A DNA stretch of 64,000 bases, taken from Cladocopium goreaui (Eukaryota; Sar; Dinophyceae; Suessiales; Symbiodiniaceae). Under the pieces are notes generated by a model. It searched no databases and was not told where the DNA came from. It was given only the letters and a program-made list of their open reading frames with translations. The position numbers and the translations under genes are program-made. The DNA lies in contig CAMXCT020003429.1 of the NCBI GenBank assembly GCA_947184155.2, positions 1-64,000 of the forward strand, given 5' to 3'. Positions 8,801 to 19,000 of the stretch are shown one piece after another; the first letter of the stretch is position 1, and every line of letters begins with the position of its first letter.

Positions 8801-9442
8801 GAGACAACCTCGACCATCACTCCCGAGATTGAAGCATGCTTCGAGGTGATCGAAGCGGTTATGCGCTTTCAGCCAAAGCGGGAATTTCCCGTTCTGCACC
8901 TGGATCATCTGCGCTTTTTGGCAGCCTCCGACGCAGCTGTCGAAGCAGACAATCCTGGTTCAGGAGGTTTTCATCTGATCTTTTTCCAGCCTGACGGATC
9001 ACAAATTCGTCACAGTTTTGTCGCGACCAACTGTGCAGAGCTCCGAACACTTTGGCAACCTGCAGAGACGCATATCGCCCAATTGGAACTATCTATGGTG
9101 CTCTACGCCCTTGTCGAAAGGCCTGATCTGTTTCGAAACCGACACGGCCTATGGTTTTTGGACAACGTAGCAGCCGTCATGACGCTAGTGAGAGGACGTT
9201 CTAGCAATGCCGACTTAGCGAAGCTAGGTCATTTGATCCATCTAGCTCTGTTTGCACTGCGAGCCCAAGGATATTGGGAGTACGTCCAGAGCAAGAGCAA
9301 CTGGGCTGACGATATCAGCCGACTTGGCGTCAATGATCCATGGTGGCGATGCCATGGTTTTGAATTTTATTCGTCGTACCTCCCTACAATCTTGTTCCAG
9401 CTACCCTTTGCAGCTGTCATTCTCACCTTCGAATACCTTTAG
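5873..9442 (+). CDS. methyltransferase-like / reverse transcriptase / RNase H polyprotein (DIRS type)
   Basis: A 1189-residue ORF. Residues about 10-230 match the layout of the methyltransferase-like domain of DIRS-type elements: a GW-x4-VDW start, AAIDCSTKSRAREIP at 57-71 (the position normally Pro-Cys is Asp60-Cys61), GLPHL, ENPARS-x-HWW and GGARCKH. The reverse transcriptase runs from about 670 to 1000: RLIPRCVITQSSGKQRVID, LLFGLPLAVTSFNR and the catalytic LYFDD with D856-D857. RNase H follows: ASD1020, QLE1072, LD1097-N and NWAD1146. No integrase or protease is present. Together with the YR ORF this supplies cDNA synthesis and integration. Six GGYGA hairpins lie in or next to it. The long open frame and the intact FDD and RNase H acidic residues suggest recent activity. 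Confidence 0.85.
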   Translation: MADLMAGPNAPLTKAFISCGWQCITVDWLLDDSHDLSDERRQHSLSKQLEEVIFIAAAIDCSTKSRAREIPRKFEDGRPAPGPLRSEVYPDGLPHLNSRDAQRVDLDNKACNYVLGEIQKLRDRGGGSVRENPARSLHWWTSTEVTMWESGQWFDTAYAACTLGGARCKHQVLRHNVEEIQRWPPANCHHVHDPQEWTPYTSDGQRFYPSKEEAEYTAVLAFAIAVSASWWAVRTGLAVLHVPRMPTFMSVGRREHWLDMDPRAMREWAMAPLAVTLGLTESLRAERSGLPVRRLVKEVMIENNKLPRKTIYVGRGSFHHRLSTTKWKSPWTPGHNCEAGEWPARYIVHIRTSPLWDALHELSNMELACDCPMEHLCEADMLIGLFFDATAPGGDPMQRGTDGRWSRTVALLQGIQAIPRGVALPMMSQEALVLAFQKLFPEHWFKNYKFAMIEDLINSPPFCSYATWLAERGEAWDGPLVPHLAAGSVRQLARIGDGCQVGAMTHRAALPPLLPFNLDPEDHFNQAVQRAQHPLPYEDLPVVDLDLEFVADAYVAHGQQLRTWRQQAVGAMRELKRRWEGVTRHLRSFQEPAIQQVTRHRDVGLIALLMLLTSWADTSFPYGLIRGLPAVGYAPPYGIFPQQPAEVISMADVLEGWQEHNQHILGQLRAGKDDEFLLQQSLEDAANGFCTEPLRRTDFLRAIGNKAHRLIPRCVITQSSGKQRVIDNGDTGGQSALSSDANKLTLCSPLRPAQHIRLAMHRWTEDEMADFFANDAWETGQEDLPSAYRYCPMALQESLGCVVVWYHHEWQTPAYQVYAGLLFGLPLAVTSFNRFSRLLEALARRFCRVLTSLYFDDATITDLQSSKGSGQWAMNQLCSLIGSPFAEDKKQPMQSTGTFLGLTHDLSSINQTGHVQFWARERLHDKVRDMLATARVTGHFSRGAASKLYGLANFLEQGIYGRVGYGGLMAIKARQDETTSTITPEIEACFEVIEAVMRFQPKREFPVLHLDHLRFLAASDAAVEADNPGSGGFHLIFFQPDGSQIRHSFVATNCAELRTLWQPAETHIAQLELSMVLYALVERPDLFRNRHGLWFLDNVAAVMTLVRGRSSNADLAKLGHLIHLALFALRAQGYWEYVQSKSNWADDISRLGVNDPWWRCHGFEFYSSYLPTILFQLPFAAVILTFEYL

Positions 9443-9671
9443 TGCTTTGGGAATTGAGTGCATTGGGTGATTCCTGCAGAGCAGGTTCCAGCCTGGGTTG
9501 CCAGGCAGCTGACCAGTGGCGAAACTGGTCTGGGGCTATGTACGTGTCACATCGTGACAACCCAAAGCAAACCTGAGGATTGCAGGTGAAATTGACTGAG
9601 CATAGGCATAGCTGTGGAAAAAGAAAGCTGCGGGAGCGCGAGACAGTATCTGTTTCATATGACACTTTGAG

Positions 9672-9722
9672 ATGTATATATATATATGTACGTACGTACG
9701 CACATACATACGCACACACATG

Positions 9723-9753
<31 letters not shown>

Positions 9754-9754
9754 C
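9672..9754. repeat. TA / ACGT microsatellite
   Basis: Alternating TA runs around a TACGTACGTACG core and CACATACATACG repeats. No function inferred. Confidence 0.8.
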
Positions 9755-9874
9755 TGCAAAACCCACATGTGCCAAATTTTTGGCCCCTTACAACCAGCCC
9801 CTTAAAATCAAAGCGCCTTTCTTGCTGTTTTCGCTTGAGCAGAGTGTCTTCAGAAGATCATCCCTTAAGGATGG

Positions 9875-9965
9875 TACCCTCTGGTAAACAAACATAGCTA
9901 TTAAAAATGGTCATTTACAGTTGATTTACCCATAAAAAATGGTGATTTCCCATAGTTATCCAAGT
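9875..9965. repeat. MITE family B, truncated copy
   Basis: Starts TACCCTCTGGTAAAC, then the ATAGCTA...AAAATGG body typical of this family (best copy 43772-43877). The right inverted end is degraded (CCATAGTTATCC). Confidence 0.6.
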
Positions 9966-10239
9966 AGTTTTGTTCCAAGTTATGATTCCGCTACAAATGT
10001 TGGTGCCTGCTATTAGCGCAAGTTGCCAGAGCAATATGAAAAAGGGCAAAGCTGCTTAAGACAAGAAAACCCATGAAGCCAAAAAAAGGTGAAGGGGAAG
10101 CCATGGTCCCAGTGTCAAAGAATTCAGAACAGGATTTTTCAATTTCACTGTGTGCGTTGTGTACGCCCATGGTTTGTGACCCATATCATACCCGAAAAAC
10201 CTTGAACTTTTGAAAGTGGGTGGTTGCCCAATTACGCAT

Positions 10240-10302
10240 AATTACGCCTTTTACACGGCAAATTATGCCTTTTACACGGCAAATTACGGCTTTTACCCCG
10301 CG
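10240..10302. repeat. about 21-bp tandem repeat, three copies
   Basis: Three imperfect copies of AATTACGCCTTTTACACGGC in a row, the third diverged. Non-coding. Confidence 0.7.
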
Positions 10303-10800
10303 AATGACGCCTCTTAAAAGCGTAGGATTTTGACAAGATGAGTAGTTTGTTATACGATAGCTCATGATGCGAGTAGTTGCAGTAGATGATCCGGGATTTG
10401 TGGTCAGCAATTGATCATGCCAGAAACAAACTTGTCATGCGTCTTATCATTTGATGCTAGGCCTATCATGCCATGATAAATGCGTCGTGCCATGAAAAGC
10501 CCTTCACGCGAAGAGAGTATTTGAAATATGATACATACTTTGCGCAACTGCTTCATGCAGTAGCAGCGAATGAGCACAGCTTCACCCGGTAACCAAGGTT
10601 CTCGTTAATTGCTCAGCCTTGCCTCCTGAAACATCTTCGAACTTTATCAGGAAACTGACGTCAAACCTACTAAAAGACATCTATAACTACGTATAATTTA
10701 TAATGATAGAACCCTCCAAAAGTCAAAAAAACGCCCCTTAGATACAAAGGCAGATTATGGCTAAGAGGCTTAAAAACGAGACCCTCAGGAACATGTAGCA

Positions 10801-10838
10801 CACACACACATATATATATATATCTCTCTCTCTCTCTC
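10801..10838. repeat. CA-TA-TC microsatellite
   Basis: Consecutive short runs of CA, TA and TC. Confidence 0.8.
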
Positions 10839-11408
10839 TGTCAATATTGTGAGAGATGCGTATGTACAGTACAGATATGCGTGTGTAGAAAGATTAATTT
10901 AGTGGTTTAATGCTGGCGGCGTATCACAATAACCAACTCAATTCAACCCAACCAAAATCCAAACGACCAAGATAATCACACCTCGAAAAATAGAGGGCCC
11001 CACAATAAACAAACAAATCCAGCACTACTTGGGCTTCCACCACAGAGGCAAATCAACCATCAACCCTCGAACATGTAAGTAAATATGCAGGGTTGGGTAT
11101 CATGGTACAACCACCTAAAATGCATGGTACCATGGCAAATATCACCCCTTGATACCCCTTGCCGATTGGATTATTTGCGAAATCATTTTATTTTGGGAAC
11201 CACCATTTTTTTCCCCAGCCTGGCACGCGATCTGATTGATCTTGATTGGTTATTGGCACATCAGCACTATGACTATGTCCCGAGGTGCGGTCTGTGACTC
11301 TGGAGCAACGCAGCACTTCAAGTTGCTTGGCGATGTCGTGATGTCGTGATGTCGCCATGTCGGAGATTGTGGGGCGACAGAAAATCGCCATTTCAGAAAC
11401 CGATTGAT

Positions 11409-11510
11409 CGGAGCTACTTACCATATGTAAGGCCTATGTAAGGGCTACTTAAGGGGATGTACCCCCAACATATGGATTTATATTATATGGTACAGTACCT
11501 CGATTTTAGG
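11409..11510. repeat. MITE family A, left end degraded
   Basis: Shares ACTTACCATATGTAAGGC and the right end ACAGTACCTCGATTTTAGG with the copies at 17565-17688 and 45174-45284. Confidence 0.6.
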
Positions 11511-13026
11511 ATTTGAGCGTAGATTTTCCCGGAAACCAATCCAACAAATAGGGATTTCTAAGTTTTGTTTGTCCAGTTTCACCTTCTGTAACTAAAGGCG
11601 TGCGAAGTCCTATGCGTCGGGAGCTTGGAAGATCGCAGCAGTGGTCGCCGTTGATCTCTGGCTGCGGATGAGGCACTTCCGGTGCTTGGAAGCTCATTGT
11701 GGGAAGGAGACCCGTTGGACCGAGTGAGTCGAGATTCGCGGGGAAAAAAGACAAGGATGTGCAAAGATATAAGCAAAGATATGTCAGATGAATATAGATG
11801 AATGTTGTTTTTTGCCTGAGTCCTGCGGTTCCATTTGCAACTTGCAACATCTTGCAACTAGTGCTTGTCGCTACTCTGGGCTCTAGCGTGGTGGGTGCAA
11901 GTAGGGAGGAACATTGATCCACAGGGTATCTAAGGAGTTCAGACAGTTTCAACAAACGGCTGAAGAACTTTGAACTTCGAACGCTGACCCGCCGCACCCC
12001 TCGGGTAGAGCGCAATTTTGTGCTAAACAAAATGGCAGGTTTGGGGCCCAGAAGACGGCGACACATATTGAATCCCCAGTCGAAACGGTGGTTCAATACT
12101 CTATTGATTTTGGGGTCTCTTAGTACACTTAAGTCACTTAAGTTAACTTAAGGATCTTAGGGCATGGCAGCATGACTAGAGGCATTTCATTCTGAATTAG
12201 GGGGCGGTCATCGGAGTCATCGGAGTCATCGTGGTATCGGTGTGCGAAACGAAACGCGAGGTCGCGACGGTGCCTTTGCTGGTGCCTGGCAGGATGATGA
12301 GGGCACAGCCATGGTCCAAGATGTTGGATACATTCCAGGGGATTCCAAGAGGGCATTCCACGCCGCTTTTGTATGCTCTTGAAGAGCTTGTATGATCTTG
12401 TGTATTTTGTATTATTTTGTGGCTTTGCACACCTGGCAGTTCATTTTTTTGGCATTCTGGGGGCTGGCAAATTCCCAAGAATTCATCAAATTGCATGGCA
12501 ATTGACTGGATTTGGGGGACACATCAGTTTGATCTTGAGCTGTTGCTCGGCCATGTCACCATGCCCAGGTGGTGGTTGTCAAGGACGACCCAGTGGGCAG
12601 CACTGGGTGCAGCATTTGAATGTTTGCATCGGATGCAGTGGCATGTGGTGTTCTCCTTTTCCTTCCAGGACTCGCGAATGTACGGCCCAGATGGTGGTCA
12701 GTGTCGAAGCTGCAAGATCCCAAACTGGGTTGTTTTTTCTCGTAGGGTGCCCTGCTACAATAGTGGCTCCTTAGAAGAAATATACTGCTGCAGCTCCCTA
12801 TATTTGGATTTGCGACACGATTGAGAACACATTCCATTTGTCATGTGATCCCTGTGAGCTTCTCAGCCCACTGAGCCTGAATGGTAGGCTTGACCTCAAG
12901 ATCACCAGCAGGACAGAATGCTCTTTTCAGATGGGTCTTGGCCTTGGCTTCTGTCCGAGTCAGATGACATGGTTGCTATTTGGGGTGCATTCAAATTTTG
13001 GAACTCTTGGAGGTTCAGTTTCAAAG

Positions 13027-16000
13027 GTCAGACGACGCAGCCAAGGTAGCGAAACGTACCATGGAACTCTCACGGATGGCAAGTTGGTGTGGGATGATGG
13101 TGCTGTGTGGGTCCGAGTCGGTATCTCAGATCAAGGAGGCAGGGAGAGGACGATAAACAGAGAAGAGTCTCCGAATCAGACTTCATAAGGATAACCGGAT
13201 AACCACCGAGGTGGAGAGCGAACATTCACAGCCTCGAACTGCTGAGCAAACCTTGATGCCGCAGACTAACGGCCATAGCCATACTGTTCCGAATGGCAAG
13301 GAACCCGACGCTGCGAGTGACAGAGCCAGGAAGGCCTTCGAAGAGGAAAAGGCTCGCAAGGCAGCTGCTTTGGAGCGTGCCCGAGCTGCAAGGGCTGCTG
13401 CTGCAGAACCAGCAGAACCTCAGCCAGACGCTAAGGCCGCAAGTGAAGCAGGAATCGACAGAGCAAGGAAGGCCTTTGAAGAGGAAAAGGCTCGCAAGGC
13501 AGCTGCCTTGGAGCGTGCCCGAGCTGCAAGGGCTGCTGCTGCAGAACCAGCAGAACCTGAACCAGATGCTAAGGCAGCAAGTGAAGCAGGAATCGACAGA
13601 GCAAGGAAGGCCTTTGAAGAGGAAAAGGCTCGCAAGGCTGCTGCTTTGGAGCGGGCCCGAGCTGCAAGGGCCGCTGCTGCAGAACCAGCAGAACCTGAAC
13701 CAGATGCAAGAGCGGCAAATGAGGAAGGAATCGACAGAGCAAGAAAGGCCTTTGAAGAGGAAAAGGCTCGCAAGGCAGCTGCCTTGGAGCGTGCCCGAGC
13801 TGCAAGGGCTGCTGCTGCAGAACCAGCAGAACCTGAACCAGATGCTAAGGCAGCAAGTGAAGCAGGAATCGACAGAGCAAGGACGGCCTTTGAAGAGGAA
13901 AAGGCTCGCAAGGCCGCTGCTTTGGAACGTGCCCGAGCTGCAAGGGCCGCTGCTGCAGAACCAGCAGAACCTGAACCAGATGCAAGAGCAGCAAATGAGG
14001 AAGGAATCGACAGAGCAAGGAAGGCCTTTGAAGAGGAAAAGGCTCGCAAGGCAGCTGCTTTGGAGCGTGCCCGAGCTGCAAGGAACGCTGCTGCAGAACC
14101 AGCAGAACCTGAACCAGATGCAAGAGCAGCAAATGAGGAAGGAATCGACAGAGCAAGAAAGGCCTTTGAAGAGGAAAAGGCTCGCAAGGCAGCTGCTTTA
14201 GAGCGTGCCCGAGCTGCAAGGGCTGCTGCTGCAGAACCAGCAGACCCCGAACCAGATACAAGAACATCAAATGAGGAAGGAATTGACAGAGCAAGGAAGG
14301 CCTTTGAAGAGGAAAAGGCTCGCAAGGCAGCTGCTTTAGAGCGTGCCCGAGCTGCAAGGGCTGCTGCTGCAGAACCAGCAGAACCTGAACCAAATGCAAG
14401 AACATCAAATGAGGAAGGAATTGACAGAGCAAGGAAGGCCTTTGAAGAGGAGAAGGCTCGCAAAGCAGCTGCCTTGGAGCGTGCCCGAGCTGCAAGGGCT
14501 GCTGCTGCAGAACCAGCAGACCCTGAACCAAATGCAAGAACATCAAATGAGGAAGGAATTGACAGAGCAAGGAAGGCCTTTGAAGAGGAAAAGGGTCGCA
14601 AAGCAGCTGCTTTGGAGCGTGCCCGAGCTGCAAGGGCTGCTGCTGCAGAACCAGCAGAACCTGAACCAGATGCAAGAGCAGCAAATGAGGAAGGAATCGA
14701 CAGAGCAAGAAAGGCCTTTGAAGAGGAAAAGGCTCGCAAGGCAGCTGCTTTGGAGCGTGCCCGAGCTGCAAGGGCCGCTGCCGCAGAACCAGCACAACCT
14801 GAACCAGATGGAAGAGCAGTCAACGAAGCAGGAACGGATAGAGCAAGGAAGGCCTTTGAAGAGGAAAAGGCTCGCAAGGCAGCTGCTTTGGAGCGTGCCC
14901 GAGCTGCAAGGGCAGAACAAGGGAGTGACAATGTGTCTGCAGATTCTGGTGTGGATCGTGCGCGGAAAGCGTTTGAGGAGGAGAAAGCCAGAAAGCAAGC
15001 GGCACTGGAGCGTGCGAGAGCCGCTCGCATGGATGGCCAAAGTCAGCCAGAGGATACCAGAAGTGAGGAAGAGAAAGCAAGAAAGGCAGCTGCCCTTGAA
15101 CGGGCACGGGCTGCCTCTGGGGTTGACAGGGCCCGGAAAGCTTTTGAGGAGGAGAAGGAGCGCAAAGCAGCTGCTTTGGAGAGGGCCAGAAGAGCGAGCA
15201 GCGATGCCTACCCAGGCGCCGACCCTATCATGCAACGTACTATACTAGTGGCACTAATGTATGCAATCTTCCAGTTCCATTTTTCCACAAAGCCTTCCAG
15301 CAGACCAAAGGCATAATTGGACAATTCTCGATGAATCAGCCACGAGGTGGATTACGTAGGGTTGCCTCCCAAGACATTGAAACTAGAGAAGCTGTTTGTG
15401 CCTGTGCCATCAACTGGAATGAGCTCACCCTTCAGAGGTGCAGCCAACGGCACATCCAGATCCGAAGCTGGTCTGGATCGAGCTAAGCAAGCCTTTGAGC
15501 AGGAGAAAGCCAGAAAAGCTGCAGTCCCAAGCTTAGGCCGTTGCGTTTCTGATGAATCCATAGGAAAGACATGCAGTTCCCATGTCTCGTCTCACCACTG
15601 GTTTCATGTGCTAATTCTGAATCCATTTTCGCAAAGCACATTTGGCACATCCATTGCAAGAAATTATCATCCTCGTTGATTGTGCTGTATCTATTTTATT
15701 TCATTTTCATTTATATGCGACTCCTGGACTTGAAGCAACATAGACAGGAACGCCATATTTTCAATGGTCAAGCAAAACGAACGGCAGAACCAAGCCCCCA
15801 CTCATTTTTTCCCGATCAATTTCGTTGATGTCCCCCCCTATGTTTTCGCGGCATTAATGTTTTGCTTTCCCAAGCCACCAGTGAATCCTGCCCCAAAATC
15901 TCTTTAAGATGATAGTTTTCCCGCATCGCCCCCATTCTATTACTGTACATTCCATCCCCATGGTTTCTCATCATTTTCACCAATTAAACCAATAGAAACC

Positions 16001-19000
16001 CAAAGTGGGGCAAATTTCCACCATATCATACCATTTCCCAAGATTTTCCCTGAATCATTGAAAGCATCGGCGAGTTTCCATGGACCCTGCGCCGGTTTCT
16101 TCGAGGCCTTGGAACGTGCCCGCGCCCGGGCGCGTGCCGCAGGGCAGGCAGAAGCAGCTGAGGAGTTGGGCCTTGGACCGAACGTGCGGCGCCCAGTCGG
16201 GGGATCCCGGGGATCAGGATTGTTTGAAAGCTGCAGGCCACAGTCCTTATTTGTGTTACCAGAGAGTACGGTAGGGGGAGCAGGCTGTCACGAGGGATGC
16301 ACGGTCTCGGGCAGAAAGACAGTCTTATTCTATTCTTATTCTATTCTTATTCTATTCTATTCTATTCTTATTCTATTCTAATTCTATTCTAATTCTCTTC
16401 TATTCTAATTCTCTTCTCTTCTCTTCTATTCTATTCTAATCTATTCTATTCTATTCTATTTTATTCTATTCTATTCTATTCTTTTCTATGCTATTCTACT
16501 CTGTCTACTCATCTAACCTATCTAATCTATCTAATCTATCTAATCTATCTAATCTATCTAATCTATCTTGTCTATTCAATCAATCAATCTATCTATCCAT
16601 CCATCCATCTATCTATCCATCCATCTATCTATCTATCTATCTAGCTATGGTGATTCCCCAGTTCGCTATGATAGCAAACTGTGTGAAATGACCAGGGCGT
16701 AAAAGATAACAAACAGCTGCAGGAGTTTAAACCATCAATTTCTGGCATCAGATGCGGTGGATTTGGTCGAAGACGCAAGGGTCATTCAAGATTGAACCCT
16801 GCTTTGGGACCCCTGTGTTTTGGTTCCCCGGTTTTTGACCGACATTTTAAGCACTTCGTGAGTGTGCCACTATCGCCTGAAATCGGTGCTTCCCATGTAT
16901 CCCATGATTGCGTCGCTGGTTTAGGAATGGAATTGACATGTGATTGGGGGTCCCTGAAAGATGCATGAAGTTCGGTTGTTCGTACATTTCTTTGGTTGCA
17001 TCATTAAGTTGCATCACCATTTTGCCCCCAACCAATATCTTACATAATTGTTCCCATCACCATTTTGCCACCAATATCTTAGTGGTTCCAACCCTGCTTA
17101 GTTCGCCCCTCATGTTTCGTTCTTGGGCCCCAATTGCCGTAACTCAGGCTGGCAGGGGTCGAGGGCGAGGCTTAGGAGGCCGGAAATCGGTGTGTAGCGA
17201 CAAGATGACTGCTTTGTGTGGATGAAAACCGGGAAGCCCCTGTGGGTTTTGACACTGGACATGCAGGGTTAATCATGGTTAATCCAAAATGATCCAAATG
17301 GGTGGTATATGATATGGAATAAATTTGACGACCTCACTGCGATGGCACTGTTAGCAAGGGAATTATCCCCAAATGGCTGCGCTTTCAGGTTGCATCCACG
17401 GGGGGTTGGGCGGCAGAACGAAGTCGTGTGGCCGAAGTCTTCAGGTGAGTGAATGATGATGAGATTTGAATCCAGATATTTCTCAGATATAATCCAGATA
17501 TATATCTCAGATATATCGTGATATATTTCGGACATATCCATTTCATATATGAATGGGAATTTCAGGATCCTAAATTAGAGGTACCTACCATATGTAAGGC
17601 TTATTTTTCAGGCCGAAAATTCAGGGGATATCCCAACAATATATGGTCAAAATATGGTACTAAGTTAGTACCTCCATTTTAGGATCCTTTTTGATCCCCA
17701 TTGAATATACCATCTGGTTATTTAACATAGCTATGGAAGCCATGGCCCATTAAAACAGATGATTTTCCCAGCGAACGAAACCTCCATAGTATAATGGATC
17801 CGATATCCTCTCATGGATAAATCACCAAAGAAAAAAGAAAAACAAAAACATCACCATTAAATCCCATTAAATCACCATTAAATCACCATTAAATCCCATT
17901 AAATCACCATTAAATCACCATTAAATCCCATTAAATCACCATTAAATCACTATTAGATCTACCCCTCATGGATCCGTCCTTGGTTCTGCCAGGTTTTGGG
18001 AGTTGGCAGTTGGGTCGGGGTGGGCTCGGTGCCCGCGGCCTGGGAGGTGCCCCTTTTTCAACGGTCACCGAAATGGGACTGAAATGGGACCAAAGAAAAA
18101 AAACAACATGGGGATTTAATGGTGGTTTAATGGTGGTTTAATGGGATTTAATGGTGATTTAATGGTGATTTAATGTTTTTTTAAATGGATTCATCTTCAA
18201 GATTTTCATGACTTAGGGAACTAAGTAATCTAAGCCTCGTCTAAGTCTAGCTTTTTTTTAAAGAACTATCCGAATTTTGAAATTTGGGTACTGAATTTTA
18301 AGACCCATACCCATGGGGGTATGGGTCAAAAAATATGTCATTACCCTTTGGTAATTTAACATAGCTATTCAACATGGCCATTTATAGTGACTTTTCCCTT
18401 TCAAAATGGTGATTTTCCATGGCTATGTTAAATAAGCAGATGGTACCAGTTTTTGGAAAGAAAGATCCTATAAATTCCAGCTCACCATTTGGGTCCCAGG
18501 GTTTTGATGAACATAGTCATGTGATTTTCGTGGGATTTTAGATGGAATTTTTGATAACTCTAAACACAATGCCATCCATATATCTATATCTATATATAAT
18601 AATATATATATATATAAATAAAAAAAAATAATAATAGTATATATATTTATTTGTTTATTTATTTTGATGTAAACTATATATAATTTGCAACCAAGAAAAC
18701 ATGGGGTTTTATCAAGGTACATTGGGATTTTTGCTTATCCGCTGGTTATATAAGAGGCAGCCGCTCGGAGCTTTTGGTCGCCCGAACAATTCTGCAGTAA
18801 ATGGGGAGCCGAGCGGCTACTGAGAGTTTCCCAACTACATGCCTGATAGATATTTGATGTCAATAGATATTTCTATTTTCTATTGACATCAAATATATAT
18901 TGACATCAAAATAGTAGAAATATATATTGACCCAATATGTAATTTTCTATTTTCAGAGTATATTTTCTGATAGTAGAAATATACATAAATATACCCTTTT

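Larger units (their letters stand above)
88..9530 (+). mobile_element. DIRS-like tyrosine-recombinase retrotransposon (near complete)
   Basis: The stretch carries, all on the + strand, ORF1 (228-1064), a tyrosine recombinase (1069-3540), a phosphatase-like -1 frame continuation (to 4079), a gag-like ORF (4601-5800) and a methyltransferase-RT-RNase H ORF (5873-9442). YR plus RT plus RNase H plus a methyltransferase-like domain, with no DDE integrase and no protease, is the domain set of DIRS elements. In classical DIRS-1 the YR lies 3' of RT; here it lies 5', which is unusual. I could not find terminal inverted repeats or split direct repeats by eye, so the borders are estimated: the left from the palindrome at 88-142, the right from the last GGYGA hairpin at 9511-9530. 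The large ORFs are open, so the copy looks young. Confidence 0.8.
157..9530 (+). other. dispersed family of hairpins with GGYGA loop (at least 17)
   Basis: Each unit is a stem of 5 to about 13 bp closed by the five-base loop GGTGA or GGCGA on the + strand. Good cases: 157-186, 209-229 (ATACAAGG/CCTTGTAT), 695-713, 820-842, 1204-1220, 1897-1911, 2563-2583, 3070-3084, 3521-3557, 4654-4672 (GAAGTTG/CAACTTC), 5226-5250 (10 bp), 5856-5872, 6019-6035, 7805-7819, 8672-8686, 8838-8856 (GCTTCGA/TCGAAGC) and 9511-9530. Weaker or variant ones: 1073-1089 (loop AGGCA), 1748-1758, 4254-4272 (loop GGTGC, 7 bp), 4518-4530 (GGAGA), 4577-4589 (GGTGT), 7048-7060, 7612-7622. Stem sequences are unrelated to each other and several hold by G-U pairs, so pairing rather than sequence is kept. 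They lie in coding and noncoding parts alike. Role unknown. Confidence 0.85.
9443..13026. other. gene-poor interval after the DIRS-like element
   Basis: Besides the repeats listed separately I see the short hairpins 9511-9530 and 9547-9561 (TGTCAC/GTGACA), a TATA/ACGT microsatellite, and AT-rich DNA. Two stretches are open in coding-like fashion on + (12240-12370 and 12500-12700), but neither gives a recognisable protein nor a clear splice model; they could be upstream exons of the helical-repeat gene that starts to be legible at 13027. Confidence 0.4.

Noticed and set aside
13420-15030. 536-codon open frame on the - strand
   Set aside because: Mirror of the 138-bp coding repeat; Ala/Ser/Arg/Leu-only composition and no start context.
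17850-18178. CRISPR-like array
   Set aside because: Repeats are contiguous without unique spacers, occur in both orientations, and the genome is eukaryotic.
18757-18812. tRNA gene
   Set aside because: One long stem only; no D, anticodon or T arm.
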